The notes under the pieces: generated by a model | What the model was told of the DNA's origin: nothing | The model's input: the letters and a program-made list of their open reading frames with translations, nothing else | Database searches by the model: none | Translations under genes and position numbers: made by a program | Part shown: positions 24,631 to 32,902 of the stretch, piece after piece | How the letters are laid out: the number at the start of each line of letters is the position of its first letter | How positions within the stretch are numbered: position 1 is the first letter of the stretch | Source: Burkholderia lata | GTDB lineage: Bacteria; Pseudomonadota; Gammaproteobacteria; Burkholderiales; Burkholderiaceae | Assembly: GCF_902499335.1 (NCBI RefSeq) | Contig: NZ_CABVQK010000004.1 | Location: forward strand, 434,001 to 498,000 | Direction of reading: 5' to 3' | DNA: 64,000 bases

Positions 24631-26136
24631 TCATGCGTAGTTCATCATCACCGACTTGCTTTCCGTGTACTGGTCGATCACCGCGCGGCCGAGTTCGCGA
24701 CCGAAACCCGACTGCTTCATCCCGCCGAACGGCATCGCGTTGTCGAGCAGCGAGTGGCAGTTGACCCACACGGTGCCGGCCGCGATGCGCGGGATCAGCT
24801 TGTGAATCGCGGAAAGATCGTTCGACCAGATGCTCGCGCCGAGGCCGTAAGGCGTGTCGTTGGCGAGCTGCACGGCCGAGTCGACGTCGTCGAACGGCAT
24901 CGCGACGAGCACCGGCCCGAAGATCTCCTCGCGCACGACGCGCATCGCCTGCGTCGTATCGACCAGCACGGTCGGTTCGACGAAGAAGCCGGGGCCGTCG
25001 ATCGCGCGGCCGCCCGCGGCGGCACGGGCGCCCTCGCCGAAGCCCGAGTCGATATAGCCGCACACGCGCTGGCGCTGCTTCGCCGAGACGAGCGGGCCGA
25101 TCTGCGTCGACGGGTCCATGCCCGGGCCGATCTTCAGGCTCGTGGCGATCTTCGCGACGCGCTCGATCACGTCATCGAACACCTTCGCATGGATGTACGC
25201 GCGCGACCCGGCCGTGCACACCTGCCCCTGGTTGAAGAAGATCGCGTTCGCCACACCGAGTGCGGCCTTGTCGGGATCGACATCGGGCAGCACGATCACC
25301 GGCGACTTGCCGCCGAGTTCGAGCGACATCCGCGTCATGTTGTCGAGCGCCGCGTGGCCGATCGTCTTGCCCGTCTGCGTCGAGCCCGTGAACGCGATCT
25401 TGTCGATGCGCGGATCGCGCGACAGCGCGGCGCCGGCCGTGTGACCGTAGCCGGTGACGATATTGACGACGCCGTCAGGAAACCCGGCCGCCTGAATCAG
25501 CTCGCCCAGCCGCAACGCGCTGAGCGGGGTATCTTCCGCGGGCTTCAGCACGACGGTGCAGCCCGTGGCCAGCGCGGGCGCAAGCTTCCACGCGGCCATC
25601 AGCAGCGGGAAATTCCACGGAATGATCGCGCCGACCACGCCGACGGGTTCCTTGCGCGTATAGGTGAAGATCTCGCTGTCCGGCATGTACGGCATGCCCG
25701 CGTCGATCACGCTGCCTTCGATCTTCGTCGCCCAGCCGGCCATGTAGCGGAAGCATTGCGCGGCCATCGCGACATCGAGCCCCTGCGCCACCATCACGGG
25801 CTTGCCGTTGTCGAGCGACTCGATTTCGGCCAGCTCGCGCGCATTCGCTTCGATCAGGTCGGCGAGCGCCAGCAGCAGGCGCTCGCGGTCGGTGGTCTTC
25901 GCGGTGCGCCACGGCCCCGCGTCGAATGCGCGCCGCGCGGCGACGACGGCCTGCTGCACGTCGTGCTCGTCCGCTTCGGGCACGCGTGCGAGCACGGCGC
26001 CATCGGCCGGGTTCACGACGTCGAGCTGGCGGCCCGACGCCGCGTCGCTCCACTCGGCACCGATCAGCATCTTCTTCGGCTTCGCGAGAAATGCGCGCGT
26101 GGCGTCGAGCAGCGGGAAATGTTCGTTCGTTTCCAT
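24631..26136 (-). CDS. NAD(P)-dependent aldehyde dehydrogenase
   Basis: A 501-residue class 1/2-like aldehyde dehydrogenase. It has the PWNFPL motif (about 173), the glycine turn FTGSTQTGK, the general base Glu in MSLELGGKSP (about 275) and the catalytic Cys in FFNQGQVCTAGS (about 307). As last gene after the aromatic amine dehydrogenase and its cytochromes, it most likely oxidises the arylacetaldehyde released by that enzyme (for example phenylacetaldehyde to phenylacetate). The gap to the cytochrome gene is 33 bases. Confidence 0.87.
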   Translation of the reverse strand: METNEHFPLLDATRAFLAKPKKMLIGAEWSDAASGRQLDVVNPADGAVLARVPEADEHDVQQAVVAARRAFDAGPWRTAKTTDRERLLLALADLIEANARELAEIESLDNGKPVMVAQGLDVAMAAQCFRYMAGWATKIEGSVIDAGMPYMPDSEIFTYTRKEPVGVVGAIIPWNFPLLMAAWKLAPALATGCTVVLKPAEDTPLSALRLGELIQAAGFPDGVVNIVTGYGHTAGAALSRDPRIDKIAFTGSTQTGKTIGHAALDNMTRMSLELGGKSPVIVLPDVDPDKAALGVANAIFFNQGQVCTAGSRAYIHAKVFDDVIERVAKIATSLKIGPGMDPSTQIGPLVSAKQRQRVCGYIDSGFGEGARAAAGGRAIDGPGFFVEPTVLVDTTQAMRVVREEIFGPVLVAMPFDDVDSAVQLANDTPYGLGASIWSNDLSAIHKLIPRIAAGTVWVNCHSLLDNAMPFGGMKQSGFGRELGRAVIDQYTESKSVMMNYA

Positions 26137-26169
26137 CTTCTTGATTCCTCGATTTCCAGAATGGGTCGG

Positions 26170-26715
26170 TCAGTAGCGATCGGCGACACCGTCGATCCCG
26201 CGTGCCTGCAACGCGCGAACGAGGCCGGCGCGCACGGTCGCGACATCGGAAAAGGCGGGACGGCGGTGCGCGGCGACTTCGGCGGCCGTATAAGGCTTGA
26301 AGTCACGCGGCAGCGCGTCGTGGTTCATGGTCGTGAGTACCCAGTTGAGCACGTCGGCAAGGTCCTGGTCCGACAGCGCCGAGTTCGACGCGCCGGGCAC
26401 GCGCATTACGTACTCGCGCCCGGCCGGCAGATGCGTGAAATAACCGAGCGAGTTGGCAAGCGGCGGTACCTTGCCGGAAATACCGCCGCCCGTCACCGTG
26501 TGGCAGCCCATGCAGTTGAGCACCCAGTGCTGCCGCGCGAGCGCCGCGTCGGCCGCGCCTTCGGCATGCGCAGGTGCTGCGGTCAGACTGACGACCGCCC
26601 CGGCCAGCATCAGCAGCGACGCCAGGCGACGCGACGCACTGCCGAGCCGCGACGACACTGCGCACCGCGTGCTTGGCGCGGCGTCGCCAACACCGGGCGT
26701 GCACGCGAGCTTCAC
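26170..26715 (-). CDS. Monoheme c-type cytochrome, second of a pair
   Basis: A 181-residue exported cytochrome starting at GTG 26715, which overlaps the previous gene's TGA (GTGA); there is no usable ATG. A twin-Arg-rich stretch is followed by a hydrophobic signal (about residues 31-50). The single heme site CMGCH is at residues 68-72, and Met residues further on (YVMRVPG) could be the axial ligand. It is probably an electron acceptor in the chain from the aromatic amine dehydrogenase. Proteins of this size beside aau genes are known in other bacteria, but their exact roles are unsettled. Confidence 0.75.
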   Translation of the reverse strand: MKLACTPGVGDAAPSTRCAVSSRLGSASRRLASLLMLAGAVVSLTAAPAHAEGAADAALARQHWVLNCMGCHTVTGGGISGKVPPLANSLGYFTHLPAGREYVMRVPGASNSALSDQDLADVLNWVLTTMNHDALPRDFKPYTAAEVAAHRRPAFSDVATVRAGLVRALQARGIDGVADRY

Positions 26716-27212
26716 AGGCCGAGCCCCTTGACGACAACTTCGCGTTGCGCATGAACGGCCGTGCCGTCCATCGCCTTCGCGCGCGCCGCGCGGATATCGG
26801 CCGCCGTGAACGGCTTCGCGTCGCCGTGCTGTGCGTTGAGATCGAACACGACGTAGTTGAGCACGTGTGCGATATCGTCGTCGCTCGCGCTCGCAAACGA
26901 CGGCATCTTGAAGTTGTAATTCTTGTCGCGCACCTTGATCTCGCCGAACATCCCGTGCAGCAGCGTCGCGACCAGTTGCGCACGTCCCGGCTCGGCCGTC
27001 GCATACTTGCCCGGATACTCGGTCAGCGGCGGCGCGAGCCCGTCCTGCCCTTTTCCGCCCGCCTGGTGACACACCGCGCACTGCGCGTCGAACAGGCTCT
27101 TGCCGGCCGGGTAATGCACGGCTTCCTGCGCGCCGGCAGGGCTCGCCAGCGCGAAGGCCGCCACGGCCGTCATGCATACGACGGCAATCTTTCCCGCTTG
27201 CTTCACTTTCAT
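26712..27212 (-). CDS. Monoheme c-type cytochrome, first of a pair
   Basis: A 166-residue protein with a Sec signal (residues 1-28, ending AGAQ) and one heme-binding CAVCH at residues 45-49, then a class I cytochrome c fold with a candidate Met ligand in KMPSF. Start ATG 27212 overlaps the stop of the dehydrogenase light-chain gene by four bases, and its own stop overlaps the next cytochrome start. It likely carries electrons from the TTQ enzyme to the respiratory chain. Confidence 0.8.
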   Translation of the reverse strand: MKVKQAGKIAVVCMTAVAAFALASPAGAQEAVHYPAGKSLFDAQCAVCHQAGGKGQDGLAPPLTEYPGKYATAEPGRAQLVATLLHGMFGEIKVRDKNYNFKMPSFASASDDDIAHVLNYVVFDLNAQHGDAKPFTAADIRAARAKAMDGTAVHAQREVVVKGLGL

Positions 27213-27754
27213 TGCTTTGCCGCTCCCAGCAGAACCGAAACCGAACAGTGATAGTTCGAATTGCCGTTGGCCATGCACCAGTTGATGTCGTTGTTCAATG
27301 ACAGCTTGTACAGCGGCTTCTCGCGCTCGTTGCGGTTGCAGAAGCACTTGCCGCATGACGTCTTGCCGCAGCAATCGTTGTACGACACGATGTAGTCCGA
27401 ACCGTCGTGCGGATTGCGGCAGGTACCGATCCACGTGATCGGCGAAGGCGTCGTGCCCGGCGGGCAACTGCTCGACGTGCCGCCGCAGCAACTGCACAGC
27501 CAGCCGTCGATCGCGCAGTACTTCCAGTAGTCGCAGCTCATCGGATCGTCGCTCGCACCCGATGCGGCGCCACCGGACGCCGCCGACGCGCCCGACGCCG
27601 CATCGGCCGCGTACGCGGTGCGATCGACGGGCAGCAGCGGCAGCATCGCCGATCCCACCAGCACCTTGCCGAGCTTCGCCATCGCGCTGCGCCGCGAACT
27701 GTGCTGCGCGACGCCGCGCGCCGACCGCTCGAACCATGAATCAAACAGGCCCAT
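27209..27754 (-). CDS. aauA: Aromatic amine dehydrogenase light chain (TTQ subunit)
   Basis: A 181-residue methylamine/aromatic amine dehydrogenase small subunit. An unusual long leader containing SRRSAMAKLG indicates Tat-type export, then a Ala/Gly/Ser-rich linker and a cysteine-rich core with numerous half-cystines for disulfides. The two tryptophans that form the tryptophan tryptophylquinone cofactor are expected at W108 (ITWIGTC) and W159 (NDINWC), 51 residues apart as in characterised light chains. The periplasmic enzyme oxidises aromatic amines such as phenethylamine or tyramine to aldehydes and ammonia. Confidence 0.9.
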   Translation of the reverse strand: MGLFDSWFERSARGVAQHSSRRSAMAKLGKVLVGSAMLPLLPVDRTAYAADAASGASAASGGAASGASDDPMSCDYWKYCAIDGWLCSCCGGTSSSCPPGTTPSPITWIGTCRNPHDGSDYIVSYNDCCGKTSCGKCFCNRNEREKPLYKLSLNNDINWCMANGNSNYHCSVSVLLGAAKQ

Positions 27755-27793
27755 ATCGTTGTTCTCCCTTGACGTTGAAAGAGGGTCGGCCGG

Positions 27794-28420
27794 TCATGCG
27801 TGCTGCGCGTGCGCGTCGTGGCTGTGATCGCCGTGCACGAACTGCTGCAGCGATGCGACGCCGCGCTCCTTCGCTTCGAACAGGCTCTCGAGATGCTCGC
27901 GCGTATTGACGAGCCCCTTCGCACGCACCGTGCCGGTTTCGTCGAGCAGCACCGCATACGGCAGCTTGCCGATCTGGTACGCGAGGCCGAGCTCCTGCGA
28001 CAGCACGTACGGGAAGCGCCCGAGATCGTGCTTGCGCGCGAAACGCGAGTGCTCGTCGACATCGCCGTCGCTCGCGAGCACGATGTTCACCGGCGTCGAT
28101 TCGCTCGACTGCAGCGACGGCAGCAGCGGCAGCAGCTTCTTGCAGACAGGGCAAGTGGGCGACAGGAAGAACAGCAGCGTCGCCTTGCCCGACGCATCGA
28201 TGCCGCCGACCTTCACCTGCGAGCCGCGAATGTCGGTCAGCTCGAACGTCGGCGCGATCGCGCCGACCGCCGGCCCCTTGTCGATCATCAACGCGCCGGC
28301 CGGCATGATGCGTTCGTACAGGATGCCGATCTGGCGCACCAGCGCGAGGCAGATCGCGCCGAGCGCGAGGACGGCCACCCACAGCAGGGCGGTGGAAACG
28401 GTGAGAGCGGTTTGCATCAT
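27794..28420 (-). CDS. mauD: MauD-like thioredoxin-fold maturation protein
   Basis: A 208-residue membrane-anchored disulfide protein. The N-terminal helix (about 6-28) is followed by a thioredoxin domain with the active-site CPVC (SPTCPVCKKLLP, about residue 95). MauD-type proteins help form the disulfides of the TTQ light chain encoded next. The start ATG 28420 follows a GAGGA site and overlaps the stop of mauE (28417-28419). The C-terminus is His-rich (GDHSHDAHAQHA), possibly metal binding. Confidence 0.88.
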   Translation of the reverse strand: MMQTALTVSTALLWVAVLALGAICLALVRQIGILYERIMPAGALMIDKGPAVGAIAPTFELTDIRGSQVKVGGIDASGKATLLFFLSPTCPVCKKLLPLLPSLQSSESTPVNIVLASDGDVDEHSRFARKHDLGRFPYVLSQELGLAYQIGKLPYAVLLDETGTVRAKGLVNTREHLESLFEAKERGVASLQQFVHGDHSHDAHAQHA

Positions 28421-28971
28421 GAATTCCTCAGGTGGGAAAGGCGCGGTACGTTGGCGAGCAGCACGTCGACGGTGAGCAGCGCGCAGACGATCAGCAGCAC
28501 GGAGAAGAACAGCGTCAGGTAGTCGAACCACACGACCGCGCGTGCGCCCGGCTCGACGAGCGCGGTCGCGGCCAGCGCGGCGAGCAGCAGCGCGCGCCCG
28601 ACGTGCAGCCAGCCGATGCCGCGCGGCGCGTCCGTGCGCGCCGCCGCGAAGCCGGAACAGCCGCAGTCGATGTCGGTGTGGCCGCGCAGGAGATTGATCG
28701 CAATCGCGGCGGCGAAGGCCACGAGCAACGCGATCAGGCCGATCGCGCCGGCCGTGCGCGTATCGGGAAACAGCAACGCCGCGGCGCCGACGAGTTCCGC
28801 GAGCGGAATCGCGAACGCGACGGGCGCGGTCAGCGCGTCGGGCAGCAGCCGGTAGCCGGCGAGCGCCTGGCTGAACGCGGCGGGCCGCCGCATCTTCGCG
28901 AACGCGCCGAGCAGCACGACGACGGCAGCGCCGGCCTGCGCGCTGGTGGCAAGTACGGGATCGAGCGTCAT
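28417..28971 (-). CDS. mauE: MauE-like integral membrane maturation protein
   Basis: A 184-residue DoxX/MauE-type membrane protein with four to five helices. I use ATG 28971 because the longer frame has an arginine-rich N-terminus inside the preceding gene. The loop DIDCGCSGF holds the conserved cysteine pair thought to pass electrons to MauD in light-chain disulfide formation. It lies seven bases after the aauB stop. Confidence 0.85.
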   Translation of the reverse strand: MTLDPVLATSAQAGAAVVVLLGAFAKMRRPAAFSQALAGYRLLPDALTAPVAFAIPLAELVGAAALLFPDTRTAGAIGLIALLVAFAAAIAINLLRGHTDIDCGCSGFAAARTDAPRGIGWLHVGRALLLAALAATALVEPGARAVVWFDYLTLFFSVLLIVCALLTVDVLLANVPRLSHLRNS

Positions 28972-28978
28972 CGCGGCC

Positions 28979-30136
28979 TCACGGGTTGACGAGCAGCGAC
29001 GACGTATTGCCGATCTGCTTCTCGACGTTCTGCAGCTTGCCCGTGCGCGCATCCATCACGACGAGGTCGGACGTCGCCGTCAGCCCGTAGAACAGCGGCT
29101 TGTCGTCCTCGCTGACCTGGATCGACACAAGGGGATCGACCTTCTGCTGCACGAGATCCCAGCGCGCGACACGCTGCTTCGACTTCAGGTCGTACACCCA
29201 CACCTGCGTGCCAGGATCCTTGTGCGAACCGTCGCCGCCCTTGTGCATCAGCACGTAGTAGCGGTTCTGCCTGGCCTGCACGGCCGTCTGCTGCATGCCG
29301 CCCGGGCGCCAGCCTTCGGCGCGCTCGGCATCCGTCAACAGCGGCCACGGCTTGCCGAACGCGGGCTTGTCGCCGCTGAAATCCGCGCTGCGCACGTTGC
29401 CGCCGTACGTCGTGAACAGATAGTCGCCCTCGTAGCGCGATGCATTCACGAACGCCGGATCCTTGTCGACGTCGATGAACGCATCCGACATCGTGCGCTT
29501 CGTTTCCTTGCCGTTCGCATCGAGCGTGACGGTCAGTGCCTTGCCGCTTTCGCACAGCGCGGTGAAGCGGTCGTTGCCCGACGGATACGCGAGCACGCAG
29601 GCCGCCGTGTCGATCTCCGACAGCACCTTCTTCGACACCGCATCGATCACCGTCATCGAAGCCGCCGGCGTGATGTTCGCGACGTACAGCCGCTTGCCGT
29701 CCGCGCTGAACGCGGTGTTGTACGGCGACGGCACGTGCTGCGCGTGCTTCGCCGGAATCACGATCTCGCCCGCGTGATCGAGCGTCGTGTTGTCGGTCAT
29801 TTCGACGACGTCGGTGCGCGTGCCGTGCGAGCCGCGCGAGAAGTAGGTCGTCGCGACGAAGCTCGTCCGGTGATCGGGCGAGATCGCGAAGCCGGGGCCG
29901 AAGCCGCCGTCGATCTGGCCGAGCAGCTTCTTCGCATCGGCGTCGTACACGTAGATGCGTCCGTCGGTCATCGACGGCATCGAGATGTCGACGATATAGA
30001 CCTCGTGCGGATGCCACGGCGGCATCTTCTGCACGACCAGTTCCTCCGGCTTTTCCGTTGCGTTCGCGCTGCCGACCCATGCCGCCGCGAACGCCAGCGT
30101 CGCCGCGAGCACCGCGGTTCGTCGCCTTGTCCTCAT
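28979..30136 (-). CDS. aauB: Aromatic amine dehydrogenase heavy chain
   Basis: A 385-residue periplasmic beta-propeller subunit of the TTQ-dependent amine dehydrogenase. There is a signal peptide at residues 1-26 (SANA-T) and the family's N-terminal block PPWHPHEVYIVDISMPSMTDGRIYV. Repeated blade motifs follow (for example DPGTQVWVYDLKSKQRVARW). As the first gene of the operon it leads mauE, mauD, aauA, two cytochromes and an aldehyde dehydrogenase. The gene order B-E-D-A matches the Alcaligenes aau cluster rather than the methylamine mau cluster, which also has mauF and mauG. Confidence 0.9.
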   Translation of the reverse strand: MRTRRRTAVLAATLAFAAAWVGSANATEKPEELVVQKMPPWHPHEVYIVDISMPSMTDGRIYVYDADAKKLLGQIDGGFGPGFAISPDHRTSFVATTYFSRGSHGTRTDVVEMTDNTTLDHAGEIVIPAKHAQHVPSPYNTAFSADGKRLYVANITPAASMTVIDAVSKKVLSEIDTAACVLAYPSGNDRFTALCESGKALTVTLDANGKETKRTMSDAFIDVDKDPAFVNASRYEGDYLFTTYGGNVRSADFSGDKPAFGKPWPLLTDAERAEGWRPGGMQQTAVQARQNRYYVLMHKGGDGSHKDPGTQVWVYDLKSKQRVARWDLVQQKVDPLVSIQVSEDDKPLFYGLTATSDLVVMDARTGKLQNVEKQIGNTSSLLVNP

Positions 30137-30380
30137 GTCGCCTCCAGTTGGGGAATCACGTTATGTGGGGCGACTGTAGTTCGACAATAAATCCGGTCAG
30201 CACCCGGACCGGCACCGCGTGCGTGCCGATTCGGGATATTGGAAAACCGCCTGAAAGCCGCGTTGGCCCGAGGCATCCGACCCTCTGACGAATGCGCCCG
30301 GAATAGCGCTCCTCCTTATTGCGCCGACCACGCGGTCGGTTTAATCTTGCGCGGTCCTGATCGACGCACCTGGAGGCGCT

Positions 30381-31343
30381 GTGTTCGTGTTTCACGAGAG
30401 GTTCGACAACGCGGACCGGCATGCCGAGGCGCTGCGCGGCTGGAACCAGCGCTACGACCAGATCGGCTCCGGCACGTATCGCAGCGCGGTCAAGCACGCG
30501 GTGCTGGACGGTGTGCAGCTGTTCCAGGAAGCCGCCAACGTTCGCATCATCCAGCGCGGAAGGCTGCCGCACGACCATACGGTGTTCGGCATGCCGCTCA
30601 CCGGCTCCGGCGCATTCGCATTCGGCGGCGCGCGCATCGAGCGCGGCACGATGGTGATGGCGCGCGGCGGTGCGCCGTTCGAGTTGCATTCGCCGGACGA
30701 CATGTCGCTGATCGGTGTCGTCGCCGATCGCGAACTGACGCAGCAGGTCGAGGATGCGGCCGATGTCCGCCTCGACGAAGCCACCTTGCGGCGCGGTGTC
30801 GTCGACATGCCCACCGCCGTGCTGATGCGCGCGAGCGTGCAGGTCGCCTCGCAACTCGAGCGTGTGCTGTCGGCACCCGATACCTACCGCGACGCACGCA
30901 CGCAGCGCGAACTGCGCGGCGAGATCGGCAACGTGCTCGTCGATCTCCTCACGTACCGGATTCCCGATCCGTCGAACCGTCTCACGCACGCCTGCCGCGC
31001 CGACATCGTGCGCCGCGTGCACGACTACGTGATCGGCCATCCCGAAGCACCGGTCGACGTGCTGAGCCTGTGCACGCAATTGCGCGTGAGCCGGCGCACG
31101 ATGCAGAACAGTTTCCAGTCGGTCGTGCAGACCGGCCCGTTGAATTACGTGCGCTCGCTGCGCCTGTCGCAAGTGCGGCGGATGCTGCTCGATACTCGGC
31201 AGTCCGACCTGCCGATCAGCGACGCGGCCGCACGCTGGGGTTTCATCCATCTCGGGCATTTCGCGAACGCGTACAAGGCGCAGTTCGGCGAGTTGCCGTC
31301 GACCACCGCGCGCCGGGCCGTGCGCGGCGCAAAAACGCGCTGA
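30381..31343 (+). CDS. AraC-family regulator divergent from the aau operon
   Basis: A 320-residue regulator with a GTG start at 30381 behind a TGGAGG site. The N-terminal sensory part resembles EutR/FeaR-like amine regulators (MPLTGSGAFAFGG, then ELHSPDDMSLIGVV). The C-terminal AraC/XylS DNA-binding domain covers about 215-315 with two helix-turn-helices (VLSLCTQLRVSRRTMQNSFQ and SDAAARWGFIHLGHFANAYK). Divergence from aauB with a 244-base gap suggests that it activates the aromatic amine operon in response to an amine or its aldehyde. Confidence 0.83.
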   Translation: MFVFHERFDNADRHAEALRGWNQRYDQIGSGTYRSAVKHAVLDGVQLFQEAANVRIIQRGRLPHDHTVFGMPLTGSGAFAFGGARIERGTMVMARGGAPFELHSPDDMSLIGVVADRELTQQVEDAADVRLDEATLRRGVVDMPTAVLMRASVQVASQLERVLSAPDTYRDARTQRELRGEIGNVLVDLLTYRIPDPSNRLTHACRADIVRRVHDYVIGHPEAPVDVLSLCTQLRVSRRTMQNSFQSVVQTGPLNYVRSLRLSQVRRMLLDTRQSDLPISDAAARWGFIHLGHFANAYKAQFGELPSTTARRAVRGAKTR

Positions 31344-31407
31344 GCCCGCGCAAAACCCGCGATAATCTCCCGCTGACCGTGCGGCGCGCGCGAACCGGCC
31401 GCGGTGC

Positions 31408-32415
31408 ATGCCCGTCCGCTCGCCGCCCCGTGCGATGCGCGACGACCACCGGATTCCACTGCCTGCCCCGATGCCCGAGGATTTCCACTTCCTGCTGCTG
31501 CCCGGCTTCTCCGCGCTCGGCTTCATGTCAGCGGTCGAACCGCTGCGCGTCGCGAACCGCTTTCGCACCGAGCTCTATCGCTGGCATGTGATCAGTGCCG
31601 ACGGCGCGCCCGTCGCCGCGAGCAACGGCATTCCGGTTGCCGCCGAAGCCGCGTGCGCGGAGGTCGACAAGGTCGATACGGTGTTCGTCGTCGCGGGCTT
31701 CGATCCGCTCGTGTGCTACACGCGCGCGATCGGCGACTGGCTGCGCCGCCAGCACCGCCATGGTGCAACGCTCGGCGGCATCGATACGGGCAGCTTCGTG
31801 CTCGCGGAAGCCGGGTTGTTCGACGCGTCGCAGCCGCTCACGCTGCACTGGGAAGCGCTGGCCGCGTTCCGTGAGCGCTACCCCGGCCTGAACGCGACGC
31901 AGGAGCTGTTCGAGATCGACGAGCGACGCATCACGTGCGCGGGCGGCACCGCGTCGATCGACATGATGCTCGACCTGATCGGCCGCCGGCACGGCGCCGA
32001 TCTCGCGGCGGCGATCTCCGAGCAATTCGTCGTCAGCCGGATCCGGCAGCGCTCCGACAGCCAGCGGCTCGAGATCGCCGCGCGCTACGGCGTGCACAAC
32101 CGCAAGCTGATCCAGGTGATCGGCACGATGCAGCGGCACATGGAAAACCCGCTCGGCTCCGATGCGCTCGCGCAAGAGGTATCGATTACGCGCCGCCAGC
32201 TCGAACGGCTGTTCAGCGCGACGCTGAACGACACGCCGACGCATTTCTACCTGAACCTGCGCCTCGATCGCGCACGTGAACTGCTGCAGCAGACCGACAT
32301 GAGCATCACGTCGGTTTGCGTCGCGTGCGGGTTCGAATCGCCATCGCACTTCTCGCGCACGTATCGCACGCGATTCGGGTTGAGCCCGCGCAACGACCGG
32401 CGCGCGACACGCTGA
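31408..32415 (+). CDS. GlxA-type regulator (GATase1-like domain plus AraC HTH)
   Basis: About 335 residues. A DJ-1/PfpI-like glutamine amidotransferase fold (about 25-195) without an obvious catalytic Cys is followed by an AraC helix-turn-helix (about 225-325; SVCVACGFESPSHFSRTYRTRFG). GbdR, CdhR and SouR, the regulators of betaine, carnitine and sarcosine catabolism, belong to this architecture, which fits the catabolic genes in this window, but this gene is not next to any of them. Start choice is uncertain: ATG 31408, 31435 or 31471 all lack a strong ribosome site. Confidence 0.78.
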   Translation: MPVRSPPRAMRDDHRIPLPAPMPEDFHFLLLPGFSALGFMSAVEPLRVANRFRTELYRWHVISADGAPVAASNGIPVAAEAACAEVDKVDTVFVVAGFDPLVCYTRAIGDWLRRQHRHGATLGGIDTGSFVLAEAGLFDASQPLTLHWEALAAFRERYPGLNATQELFEIDERRITCAGGTASIDMMLDLIGRRHGADLAAAISEQFVVSRIRQRSDSQRLEIAARYGVHNRKLIQVIGTMQRHMENPLGSDALAQEVSITRRQLERLFSATLNDTPTHFYLNLRLDRARELLQQTDMSITSVCVACGFESPSHFSRTYRTRFGLSPRNDRRATR

Positions 32416-32902
32416 TCATCGCGGGTTTAAGCACAATCCGACGCGGTATTACGCGTTCCGGCTGCGTTTCCCGCCGCTCGCTGAACAATTCCGGCGATTG
32501 ATCGACGGACCGAAGCGGTCATCGAAAATAAATTGGAATGTCGTTGAAAATATTCTGTAACATACCAAAAAAAGTTAGATAGGCAGCCTAACGACACGCG
32601 TGCTGTATCTCGACGCGCCGCGCCACGCGGGCTACCAACCGATATCGATCCGATCCGAGGGGTATGACATGACGATGCTCGATTCGCCGTCGCCGCACCT
32701 GCCTTCCGTTCGCTTCTTCGTCCGCTCCCCCCGCTCTTCGCCCACCTGTTTCTTTTCGACCTGACATTTAGGGCTCCTTAGTCAGTCGACGTTCCCAACA
32801 CCGCTTCGCCGCACCTGCTCCATCGAGCCGGCGCGCGGGCCGTGTCGTGCCTGCGCGCCACGAACGCGCGGGCGTGTCCAACCGTTGAGATGAGGATCAC
32901 GT
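32416..32902 (+). promoter_or_regulatory. Leader and promoter region of zmpB
   Basis: A 487-base gap. An AT-rich stretch (32518-32580) includes CTGTAACATACC (32555-32566), loosely like a CepR-type lux box, and an 11-base palindrome TAGGCAGCCTA (32580-32590) nested inside GTTAG...CTAAC. A 31-codon open frame (32669-32764), starting after GAGGGGTATGAC, has a plausible ribosome site but no known product. The last 140 bases show nothing further before the zmpB ribosome site. Confidence 0.4.
32669..32764 (+). CDS. Possible 31-residue leader peptide upstream of zmpB
   Basis: A short frame beginning ATGACGATGCTC behind CCGAGGGG, ending TGA at 32762-32764. It is rich in Ser, Pro, Phe and Arg, with one Cys near the end. 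It has no similarity I recognise. It could be a leader peptide or a chance frame; codon usage is compatible with the genome but too short to judge. Confidence 0.2.
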   Translation: MTMLDSPSPHLPSVRFFVRSPRSSPTCFFST

